In this document: positions 47,372 to 58,200 of the stretch, piece after piece
Numbering within the stretch: position 1 is the first letter of the stretch
How the letters are laid out: each line of letters begins with the position of its first letter
Source of the DNA: Mesostigma viride
Lineage: Eukaryota; Streptophyta; Mesostigmatophyceae; Mesostigmatales; Mesostigmataceae
NCBI GenBank assembly: GCA_009746045.1
Contig: RPFO01000026.1
Location: forward strand, 2,416,047 to 2,480,046
DNA length: 64,000 nt
Direction of reading: 5' to 3'
Notes under the pieces: generated by a model
What the model was told of the DNA's origin: nothing
The model's input: the letters and a program-made list of their open reading frames with translations, nothing else
The model's database searches: none
Translations under genes and position numbers: made by a program

Positions 47372-47629
47372 ATGTCCAGTGGCCCCAAAAGCAGAAACGC
47401 AAATAGCGGCAAAAGTGCCGCCAAACAGAAGTCCAGGCTTTTGCCGCTTCAGTGGAAGATAAAGGCACTCACGTCGACACCGACGCGGCAAACAGTTGTT
47501 GCTGCCTGCCTGCCCTCCAACTCTGCTCCGCTCGCTTGCCTGGCCAACGGGGACGAAACGCAAGCTCGGGAAACGTCCAGGGCGAAACAGCGTAAAGGCC
47601 AAGGCGTCAAACACCTCACAGCCACATAG
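47372..47629 (+). CDS. Small hypothetical frame inside the CACTA-like element
   Basis: An open frame from the ATG near 47372 to the stop at 47629, basic and Ser/Lys/Arg-rich (SGPKSRNANSGKSAAKQKSR). The opposite strand is also open. It shows no transposase motif. It could be captured host sequence or chance. Confidence 0.2.
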   Translation: MSSGPKSRNANSGKSAAKQKSRLLPLQWKIKALTSTPTRQTVVAACLPSNSAPLACLANGDETQARETSRAKQRKGQGVKHLTAT

Positions 47630-49995
47630 CAAACGATACACAGTTAACCGTCAACAGTTAGCCGTAGCTGCAAAAAGCGAGGAAAGTTGGGAAGAGCTGC
47701 TCGTTTGAAAAGAAGCGTGTCGGTCCCGTAAACCCCCAAGCCATCGGTTTGCAGGTTGCGACCATATCAACACGGCGGAAGAGATTATCGCCTCGCCGCT
47801 TCTTTGAGGCGCCTTTTTACCTTGCCTGGAAGACGTGGGTGAAAGGCAGGCACAGCAAAAGCAAGACGGGTATAACACATGGCGAAAACGAAAGGCAGGC
47901 GCAACACTGACACATTCGTCCGTTGCTGCCCGTGAAAAGGAAAAAAAGGCATTCGCGACTTCAGGCACCATACTTAGGGAATAACTGGGATGTTCGCAGC
48001 TTTACATAACACTGAAAACCCATGCTTGCAAAACAGGCGCCCCGTTATCCCCTTCATAGCTGGAAAGGGTAAGTCCGAGCGCAGGCAACGGTAAGATACA
48101 GGATTTTGAATTCCCGCAGCCGGTTAGTGAAAGCACTGGGCGTCGTCGGCCCGCCAGCGTCCCCGGCCCCGGTGCCTAACCCCGTTACCCGTTGTAGGCA
48201 ACTAGGCATCTAGCGTCTCCCCAACCTCGCGCCGAATTCAGCACACTGGGTAGTTCACGCCATTCCGAGGCCGCCACGCGCCTCTTCCGGCCAGACCGCA
48301 AAATGCCCCACCCCCGCTCCAGTGTCTACTTGCATTCGAGCAAGCTCGCAAAAACACCGGGGGTGAAAAACAGGGTAAAAAATAATTCACCTGATACCCC
48401 CCAAGAAAAAAAAATTACCCTATGGGGGTGAATATTTTTTCACCCCTTTTTCACCGGTGAAAAAGGGGTGAATTTTTCACCCCTTTTTCACCCCCTTTTC
48501 ACCCCTTTTTATCCGGGGGGCTAAAAATTTTACCCCATGGTGAAAAAGGGGTGAAAAATTCACCCCCCGAGAAAAAAAATTCACCCCTTTTTCACCCCTT
48601 TTTAACCAGGGGGCTAAAAATTCACCGCTTTTTCTCGTTTTTCACCCCTTTTTCACCGCTTTTTAGCTGTGTTGGAGCCCAGAGTGGCGTCATTCCAGGC
48701 AGCAGCAAAAAGGAAAAAAAAAATCCAGCTGCTCCAAGATGCTTTTCCAGGATCAGCAACAACCTTAACATGCATGCTTTTAAAGGCTTAGCAATAACCG
48801 CTTCAATGGCTTTTTACCGGGAAAAGCCTAACCTCTTCAGATGCTTTTGAAGGCTAAGCAATAACCTCTTCCTTGTGCTTCCCTGGGTGAAGCAGGAGGA
48901 ACATCCAGGCTGGCCGGACTGAACCCATCATGGGTTGTTTGTCCGTTTAAAATGAGAATGAAAGGTGCGGTCCTTTATGGCACCGCCACCTTCATGACAG
49001 GCAATCCGGCCCAACCAGCCGATTCTTGAGACCATGCTTTATCATTAAAGCAACCAAAAGACATTTCAATTCCAATGAGATACATGACGAATTACAAAGA
49101 GTGTCGAGTTGTAATGTTGTAGTTATAAGAGCAGCTGTGAGGTCCCTTGGTTGACGCCACTGCAGGCCCCTTGTGGCGGCAGTGCGCGTGTGTTCCCGAC
49201 CTAGTTCCTACTGGCATTCTTGCCAACGACGACCAGGGTGCCCGAAGGCCCTGTCCCTTGTCTCGTTCTCAGTCTTACACACATTCTTAACAAAACCAAT
49301 ACATTGTCATATCCGTCAGTCCATCCTCATGGCAACTGACTGCATGCAACCACTCACGGGGCTGCTCCGGGCTGCTCGAACTATTTCACCCCATGAAGAC
49401 AACAAACCAGTTGTGAGGGAGAGAAACGGACGAACAACGACCACCATGGTTCGTTGCTCATCCTTCTATACTGCTCAAAGCTCAAGCCTGGCGGCTGGCG
49501 CCACTAGCGCCACTTTAGACATCAGCCAATCATAACATTGTCTAATTTCCGACAAGCTAAACTTCAAGCTTTATCTGTCAAGCGAACACAAATATACAAG
49601 GGCAAATCTGTCGGCTATGCCAGGCACCGCCTGGGGCTTCCTTGCATTTGTGTCTGGTGTCCCACGTTGAAATCCTGAAATTGCACATCTGCTCAGTGCC
49701 TCGCCGGCTTGCTGCGTACCAGCATTCGGCAAACTGCCCTTGTGACGAATGTCAGTGAAATTCAGGTCCGCCCAAAAGTTCCGTCAGCAAATTCAGCGGA
49801 CTTGGCGCGTGAGTACAATTGAGATCCGCGGCGTCAGTACCGGGCCGCGGTATAGCAACCCGCACAAGGCTGCGGACGTCAGAATTACGCTAAAATCTGA
49901 ATTGCGGACGTGATAGATCACGGACGCGACAAATTGAATTGTAACATAACTCCGTTGGGAGTATATGTAGCACATAGCCCTTGAGAGGGGGCATA

Positions 49996-50095
49996 TTAAT
50001 TAATTAATTAAAATTTAGACTCGTGCTCCCGTTGGGGAGTCACGGAGCATTAACCCCGATGGATGGATGGATGGGTGCAAACATTCCTACCGGTC
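49996..50095 (+). repeat. Shared segment, copy 2
   Basis: Second copy of the 40611-40706 segment with the same order: TTAA array, GGAGTCACGGAGCATTAACC, ATGG units, CCTACCGGTCT. Confidence 0.82.
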
Positions 50096-50512
50096 TAATC
50101 TATCTACATTGGCTACATACTACATCTATCTAACAACATGATTTTAACTACAACAGGGGGCATATGGCCTATCATACATCCTAAGTAGCTACTTCCTGCA
50201 AGGGTGGGGATGTAAAGGACCCTTGCTCTAGGTGCACCAGGGCACGTGCATCCCCATGATCTTCAAGCTATGCCCAGCGAAGGGGGAGCCTGTCGTGGGG
50301 GGGAAGATCAGCATAGCTATACAAAGAAGCTTGGGCATGGCGTCTCAGCAGAGAGTCACTCCCTGCATGGGCACAACATAACTAAATAAAGCTAGGCATC
50401 ATCTGGAGTGTAGCTCATCATAGGCACACATGTACATGATTAAAAAAAGCGCGTGGCTTAGCTGGGATAGGGCCTCTAGGAGGCGTACATGTACATGGCC
50501 ACGGTCTATCTA

Positions 50513-50693
50513 TTCTACACTACTACTGCTGTATTCCCCTAAGCTGGGGCGTCGATCTGGAGTCGCTGGGGCCGCGTGGGTCGCCTGCCAGGGCTTGTGG
50601 CCGACGTAGATGGCCGCCCCCTTCCAGTACACCGGCTGCCCCGCCTTGGTCTGCCGGAGCTGGAGGTAGGTCGGCCATAGCTCCCGTCGCCGT
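50513..50693 (-). pseudogene. Fragment of an unknown, probably element-derived, protein
   Basis: Open from stop to stop with natural composition (ELWPTYLQLRQTKAGQPVYW, AAIYVGHKPWQATHAA). No start codon, no recognised domain. Possibly the same decayed element as 51399-51655. Confidence 0.3.
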
Positions 50694-51398
50694 TAAATTT
50701 GCTGCGCCAGGGTCAAGTCGTTATCAAGGGTGAAGAGAGTCTTCTCGAGCCGCTTGCGGCGTCTGAGAAAAGAAATCTTGTCCGCCGGGGTCTTAAAGGT
50801 GAGAAGGAGCGCACTCCACCATCCATCAAGGAATATGTGCTACATGATCTCCCAACGGAGGCATGTTATAATTTGTTATTATTTTTTTTTAATGGTGCCG
50901 CAGCAGACCCGAGTCTTGTCGTAGTAATATGTATGCCGGTTTCCAGGTTTTCCGCATGAAAGTTGGGTGAGAAACTGGAAAAAACTACGTTTCCTTTGCC
51001 CCAGGACCTCAACAAACTCGTAGAAACCTAATTATCAACCTTTGAACGCATCATCATGGTCGTGCCACCCAACAGCCACTGAAATTCGCGCGAAAACTGG
51101 CGAGATTTACCTGCCGCCATCGCCGTCGTCTTCACCCTGCCGCCATCGCCGTCGTCTTCACCTTCGTCCCGCGGAAATGCCTGATTTCAGTGGTACATAT
51201 TTGTTTGCAGCTGTCACAAAAAAAAATACCAAAAATACCAGGATTTTTTCTTGAATTCTATGAGATGTTTCTGACCTGTGTTGAAGGTTTCAGACCAAAA
51301 ATCGCATGTTTTATAGGCTTGCCACGTGTCAGATTACAACGTGATACATCGCGTTCTAACCCTACAACGCGACGTATCGCGTTGTAAAAAAACACGGG

Positions 51399-51655
51399 TT
51401 AGGGGTGTCCCTCCCAGTCCGGCCAGGTCTGGGTGGGAGGAGCATCGCTGGCCGGGCCAGCAGATGCCGGCTGGGCAGCGATCTCCTTCACCGCCTGGGC
51501 GGTGAGGCCTGCGGTGTCGTGCAAGCACTCAAGGGCGGTGGCGGTGGCTTGGAGGCGCTGGTCGAGGTCTGAGAAGCTGGGCCTTGATGTCGGCAGTGGA
51601 GGCGGAAATGGCAGTGGTCCAGGTGGAGGCGGCGGTGGTGGAAAGGTGGGGTAGC
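51399..51655 (-). pseudogene. Fragment of a coiled-coil, possibly gag-like protein, frameshifted
   Basis: Ends WPDWEGHP at a TAA. The upstream frame reads DLDQRLQATATALECLHDTA. A natural continuation (STADIKAQL) lies in another frame just upstream, suggesting a frameshift near 51580. Retroelement origin is inference only. Confidence 0.3.
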
Positions 51656-52213
51656 TCAGCTAACCTAGCTATAGCGGCTACCCTTCCATCTCACTATAAA
51701 GAAACTTTGTTCAGAGAACAAGGATTGACTACTTTAATGAAATATGCCCCTGCGCCTGTTTACACTGTTCTCTGGCACCGAACGGGGGCACTCTGACTAA
51801 TCCGCCAAAGAATGACTGGGACCGGTTGGTATTTTGCTTTCTTTGCTGGCCATTACTTGGGTGAAAGCACTTGAGGCTCAGAGTATTCTCTGGCATGCTC
51901 AGTTTGCAGGGAAGTGCACACTCGCATGAAAATTTACTACATGAGTACAAAGTCTAGAACACAACCTTACATGCTGGAGAGTTCCCGATCTCCCTACATA
52001 TCTGCTGGTCACATCCGAGGCATCCTTATGCCCAGCATTACCACTAGATTTTTCCGAATGTTCAAACAAACTAGTCCCTCTCTTGACATAAACAAGAAAG
52101 TGCAGCTCAAGCCGGTTAGCCTCACCGCCCCATGCCACAAGTAGCTGTCTAGCACCAGTTTCCACTAAGCTAACACGCTTGCGGGAAGACTATGAAATGT
52201 GATCATGACACGC

Positions 52214-55200
52214 CTAGGTCGTGGACATGGGCCGCGGTGCCTTGGTCCCTATTCGCTGGCGCCCGTAGAAGCACTCCAGGCTGTGGTTGTCGCCCACGTA
52301 GCGCCAGTGCCACGGCTCATACATGATCCCGTACTCGTTGTCCTTGGGGAAGGACATCTCAAAATGGAACCTGTTGGAATATGGGTTGGGAAGGAGGGTG
52401 GGGGAGGGGGGCGCATACGTAGGCAGATGCGAATGACGACTTCAGAAAAGAATGACGAAAGCGAGTGAGGGAGGGCCTCTTCTTGGGCAGCCATGCTAAA
52501 CACATTTTCGCACTGCACAGCGACCCATATGCTGCTTCAATGGCTTGCACGAGTGTGGGATGTGTGCAAGCTCTCATTCCCACTGCCCACCACAATGGCA
52601 CTTGAGAGACGATGGATTTAACCTTCTCCACTCTGCCTCGATTCAATGCGCCAACTTGCGCTGGCACTTGTGATTTGCAATAAGAACGTCTCGCCACAAA
52701 ACCTCCGATGACAGACAGATAAAGGTCATGATCTGCGTTGTATTGCAAGCATCACCACCTTTAAATATCACGCATGCTCCTGCTGGATGCCCTGAACAGC
52801 GACCCCTAGTCAACCCGCGTCACTCCAGCCCGGATCCCCAATGCTTGCATCCGCATGCTCACCTTCCCGCGTTCTTCTTCAGCCACCGGTATGCAGGGGT
52901 TTCGTCAAACTCTGGCATCCATCGAAAAGGCAACGAGAACAAAACATGCACCAGAGATATCAATTGTCAGGATCGGGGGCACCGTTTTGACCGGTAATCA
53001 CGCTGCACCCCGTGACTAAGATGAAGGTGCAAATTACGTCGCGGGAGAAACGAGCTGGAACTGATCATGCGGAGCATTACATGGGCTAGGCTGCTGTGAT
53101 ACCTGCTACTGCCGGGCGGTGACCAAACCGCAGCGCAAGGAGTGAATTAGCCCAAGGAGTGAATTGACAAGTGCCGGGGGCTTCCTACAAAAAAGAATTG
53201 CCCTTGAGAAAAATCGCTCCATGTGGTGAGTGTACATGATGAGTGTACACAAAAGGTGAGTGCACACGGCAGAGATGCATCCATGTTGGGTACAATGTTC
53301 CCTGTGTGGCATTGGGTGTTTGTCAGGCATCCCTAATCGGCAGTACAACAAGGTCAGCATCAAGTTCACACAGCATTCGAGGCAACGCCAATCCATCACA
53401 TTGGCAAGGGTGCCGTGCCTTCGCTCTGCGCCAGCACCGGCGCTCCCTTGCCTGGCCATCAGGGCACAACTCCACGCATAGGCCCATGACTGCATGGCTA
53501 TTTTCTACACGATTTCTGCAAGGGGTATGGAAAGCTTTATCCTCTCCCATGCCCATCGCACCGTTTGTGAACGTTCCAAACAAAGAAGACTTCATAATTC
53601 TGATTGGAGACACACTCCCAAAGCCTACCACGAGGACACCTCATTGAAGTGCGAACACCTTTGCCGCATGCATTGGGATAAGACCACATGTGGCTGTGCG
53701 CCGGCATGACACATACCCCATTCCAAGTGGGTCCCCGCAGCACGGCCGTCACCCACGTCGATGGCGTAGCCGGTGTGGTGCTCCGAGTAGCCGGGGGGTG
53801 CCGACACCTACATATAGGGAAGCCAGGGCATTCCATTCTTTAGTAGATTGCCGGCTTTAGGCAGGTGTTTTATGATGTCCTTTGTAGACGCTTTGATGTA
53901 TCTCACAACTTCTATTTGTTGAATGACAGGTAGCGCAGATCACATCTTGCATGTCTCTCAGCAGGGCACGACAAAGTACCTGTTTCACAACTGGAGGTTC
54001 ATATTATTACAATGCAAGGATAGAGAAATAATCGCCAATGCCTGACGATGATGGAAACTGTGCAGCTAATCATGCTTCCACTATCTATCCACTCAACTGA
54101 CAGGTTGACTTTACATTTTGAGCTGGGATCTGAGAAAAGCATAATTGCGCTGCCGCCTGCCAACATCTCAAGTACATTGAATTTGCTACAATTTTCAAAC
54201 TCCTTCCTTCCCTGCCATTTCTCATTCCTCCCCTCATGCACCTTAACCCATAGTCCGGAAACAGTTCGATATATCGAACTGTTTGACCCCCGGTGGCGCG
54301 GCGCTCAATTCCAGGAGCGCCGCGCCACCCGTGACGGATGTCAGTGGTCCGGTGGGTCTGGGAACACTTAGGGACGAAGGTGATGCATAGGTTTGGGGGT
54401 AATATTCGCCATAGCCTGGTAAATACAACGTGTATTGAGACAGTATCACGTGACTTTGGCGGGAAATTTTCACTCGCGCGCGCGCGTAACGAGATATGGC
54501 TGCTAGCGTGCCGTTATCAAGGAAATTTTGCGTCTCGCGGCTTGTAATGGTTCAGAATGTTGCTCAGAATGATGATGCGTGATTTTCGTAGGTCAGGGGT
54601 GGCCAGATGTATAGCATTGGTAAAATACAGGTAGGACATTACTGCTTTCTTGGTCGTCAGTACCAGATGAGTAATGGCATGCCATATTTCGATTTTCTTC
54701 TTATGGCCCGGCAGTCTGCGCCAGCCCGAGCACCCAGTTTTGGTACGGGACATCCGCAGCAGCGTCCCTGTGAATTCGGATGCGTTTATAGGTCATCTTT
54801 GCACAGAACATCAACCTGGTAATCATGTCGGATGCATGCATTATGCGGCTATGGCGGCCTATGCCTGGAAAGCATTAGCCAGTGTGAGATATGAGGGTCC
54901 CGGCCAGCAGAACCCGGAAAGGTCGTGATCAAGCCAGGTACGGCAACGTGTTTGCATGTCGTTTGCACGGGAATCTGTCGTTTATACATCCATTTTACAC
55001 GAGTGTATCAGTGCCTCTTGCAGCAGGTTTCCATGCCTGCTGTATGAGTGCTATTAGCCCCAAATCTGCTCAGTTTGTGGTGTTTCTTTGGAGGATGCCA
55101 TTCCATTAGTGCTGGTTTAGCACTTCTTTGTTTCCCAGCACTTTTTATAGTCCTATGTGGCTGTATACAATGCATAAGTGTGTGGCATTTCATGGATGGC

Positions 55201-58200
55201 TGCTTACGCGCGCGTAACCCACACACGTAAGTGAGCGCATTATATAGGTCAGATGGGCTATCCGTGCGGTCTGACCCAAGGAAAGCATGGTGGCACTATC
55301 TATTGAGATTGTCCAACCCCAGAATAATTTTTTAGAACCCTCCCTGCAGGGGTAAACTACTAAGGGGATTTCCCTTGCCTGAAAATGATCGTCTTTTGTC
55401 CAACTTTGGCAGTAAATATCTTGCAAAGCACTGAATGGACTTGAGATATTATTGCATTTTCTGAAAGCCCTTGAAGTGTAGATACTCCTAGCACCTTGGT
55501 TGGGGGTATTTGGAGTTGTGGCCTATGAGTTATGATTTTTTCCATTTTCAGGGGTCTGAAAATGCCAAAAACCCATTCCCGGACTATGGGTTAAGTCACG
55601 ACAGATACCCTCGTGATCCATGGACCTCCTCTCCCCCCTTCCCCCCCTGCACCGCCCCGGCCAACCAATACACCCACATAACACAAAACACGCGCACACG
55701 CGCATCCCGACGAGACTCGCCACTACCCCGTATGACACACATATTGACATCCCGAATGCCACTGTTTGGCCCTACCCCCCTGCATCTCAGTGCACTTAAC
55801 AAATGCATGTCCCCAATACGTTGATTTCCAGCACATCTTCCCCCTCCCCCCCCCCCTTTCACCGATGGATATGACCCACCTCGGCGCGCTGGTGCGCCAT
55901 CTGAGCGCGCTCGGCCTTGATGTCAAAGAAGACGCGCTCCTGGTCCGCCACCGAGCGGAAACTGAGCGGGTGGGGGGGGGGAGGGGGGCAGTTGCCAGGA
56001 TAGCACACAGGTGTGAGGCAGATGCCATCGTCATGCGTGAGGCAGATGCCATCGTTATGCGCGAAGCAGATGCAAGCACAGGGTGTGGGAAGACGCAGGC
56101 ATAATGTGTGACAGGGAAGCAAAGAGGTCGCAGCAACCGGGAAATAGTCGAGCCGTCTGTCCAGCCATCGGGATAGAAAGTACGTGCAACCGAAACAGTA
56201 CTTGTTGGAGAGACAGCGGCTGCTGTGCAATGAGTGCAACTAGGCATGATGACAATGCAATTGGATGGGGGAAGTGCAAGCGCCCACGCTTTTCTGACTG
56301 CATGCACAACGTGCCCGTAAGCATGGCCACAACATTCCCACCACACTCTACAGTTGGCGTCACCCTGGCTGTTCTGTTTTACGTTGTTGTAGGCTCTTTG
56401 GCCGTACTGGTGAGGTATCTGATGCCACGCATCCGATGACCAAATTTACCCCAGTCTATAACACCCCAGCACCCCAATTTACGAGCACTGGGGGAATGCG
56501 TACAAATCAACACATGGCTCAGCTAACTAACTGCCCTTAGCATCCTATTTGCCACTGGCGCACAGGCTTACCCGGATAAGGGAACCAGGTACACGCCGTC
56601 CCAGTCGGCCGCTTCTTGCATGGACAGGAAAGATGCAGCTGCGGCGCAGCGCAGCTTCACGCTGTTTTGCAGAACGTTACGTGTGCCGGCATCAACAGGA
56701 TAAGGAGCAAAGCATCGGCAGGTTACTAGGTGCGTTTCGTCCATTGTCATTGCAGATATTATAAAAGCACGTAGACTGCAGAAATCTCCTTGATATCTTG
56801 GGTGATATATCCTGCCATAAACTAGAATAGTAGGGACCGACCCTATCAATCCGGAATTGCCCTGGGAGGGGATAAGTGCTTGGCACGACAAACGCAGCGA
56901 CGCTTCAGGCAGATACAGGTGAGATGCCAAAAGAGTGGCCCGGCAGGGCATCAAAAAGGTTCATATGAACTATCATCTGTGTACTAAGCAGAGCTGCTTC
57001 TTGAGTAGACATGTTGGCCGGGCCACCCAGCCATCTGCGTGTGTACAAGTTCTCTGGCATCAGGACAGTCCCATAGACAGCCGTGCTCGCCTAGATCTGA
57101 AGCCTCGAGTGGATGGCCAGGGCATCTGGTCAGATTCGTTCACATTCGAGCATATGAGATTTCTCCGGGGCCATGGGGGTGCTGATGTAGATACGAGCAT
57201 AATTACTGCACCTTCGTCCAAGGTCTGAGGAAGGACATCTACTTGGCTTGCGAATGCCTTGCTTCATCTTTCAGCACGGCTTGCATTTGCATACATACAC
57301 TGGAACACCCTTGGCTGCATTGTGAGCGTTGCTGCACAGGGGTCCGAGGCATGCGCGATTTGTTCAAACATTTACAGCCATCATCATGTCATGTCTGGTC
57401 GTGACCTTCAACTGCTAGTTCCCCAGCGTGACGCGTACTACTTGCTTCGTTGGCATACTTGCTGTGAGACGTGCTCACCTGCCATCTGCTAGCACAGGCG
57501 CCAGGTCCCACTCCGGTGCCTCGGTTGTACGGAAATGGCCCAGGAGCTGGTTTTGGGTTGGGCAAGCGGCCAGGCACCGATTGTAGCATGGTAGCAAGGG
57601 CATGCCAATGGACAGAAAGGCAACACGGCCGTCAGCTTTCCTCATGGTTATACAGAATCTGCATGGGTCCCTTGGCTTTTCTGCCACCCCCTTCACAGAT
57701 ATGCATGCATTGAACTATGGGTATGCCTTCTGCAAACCATGCCTATGTGTCCAGCATATGGGGCCAGCACACGAACGTACAAGTGCATGCACCTGCAATC
57801 TGCTTGCATGCATACGAACAAAGCACGTGTAGCTGCCGCTTCATGTGTTCATTGTGCAGGTAAGCGAGCGCACAAACATGCCCTATTTTTTAGCATCAGT
57901 GTACCTGGCAGGTTAGCGAGATACTGACCACTTGAAATCCACCATTGGTAGTCAGGTCTACACTACCTGCTGTCAAACCTCATGTCACAGTCCATATCAA
58001 TCTCAATTCCTACCTATTTGGAAATAACGTCCAGGGAACTACATCCCTTTGCAGATAAGAAAAATAAGCAATATCACAACATAACCCGTTCTACGGCTAA
58101 ACAGACATCCCTCTCCCAAGAGCAACCCGACAGAGCGCCACTGCTCCAGGAGGCACCTAGCTGGCGCTTATGTAGCTGATCCCCCATTGTAGTTCAAACT

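Larger units (their letters stand above)
45310..48686. mobile_element. CACTA-like (EnSpm) non-autonomous DNA transposon
   Basis: Perfect terminal inverted repeats of 46 bp begin CACTCTGGGCTCCAACACAG, and the element is flanked by GCG on both sides (45307-45309 and 48687-48689). A 3-bp duplication and CACT- ends define the superfamily. Subterminal regions (about 45334-45605 and 48355-48660) are dense in direct and inverted copies of GGTGAAAAAGGGGTGAA, the expected transposase-binding repeats. No transposase frame was found, so it must be mobilised in trans. Nested inside the TGTCGCG element. Confidence 0.9.
45126..49931. mobile_element. TGTCGCG-ended element, long copy, interrupted by a CACTA-like insertion
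   Basis: Head-to-tail with the short copy, separated by only two bases. AATTGAATT occurs immediately left of the short copy (44034-44042) and immediately right of this copy (49932-49940), consistent with one 9-bp target duplication around the pair. Nine-base duplications are usual for Mutator-like elements, but no transposase is present. Without the 3377-bp insertion and its 3-bp duplication the element would be about 1.43 kb. Confidence 0.8.
49932..52213. other. Intergenic region with retroelement-like debris
   Basis: Holds the second shared segment (49996-50095) and two minus-strand fragments (50513-50693 and 51399-51655). The plus-strand frame at about 50720-50900 looks protein-like (EKRNLVRRGLKGEKERTPPS) but lacks support. 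A short palindrome (CAACGCGACGTATCGCGTTG) lies near 51364. Confidence 0.5.

Noticed and set aside
44043-49931. LTR retrotransposon with 985-bp direct repeats and TG..CA ends
   Set aside because: The left repeat has 95 extra bases that also recur right after it. There is no primer-binding site, polypurine tract or gag/pol. A tandem pair of DNA elements with a deletion derivative explains the structure better.
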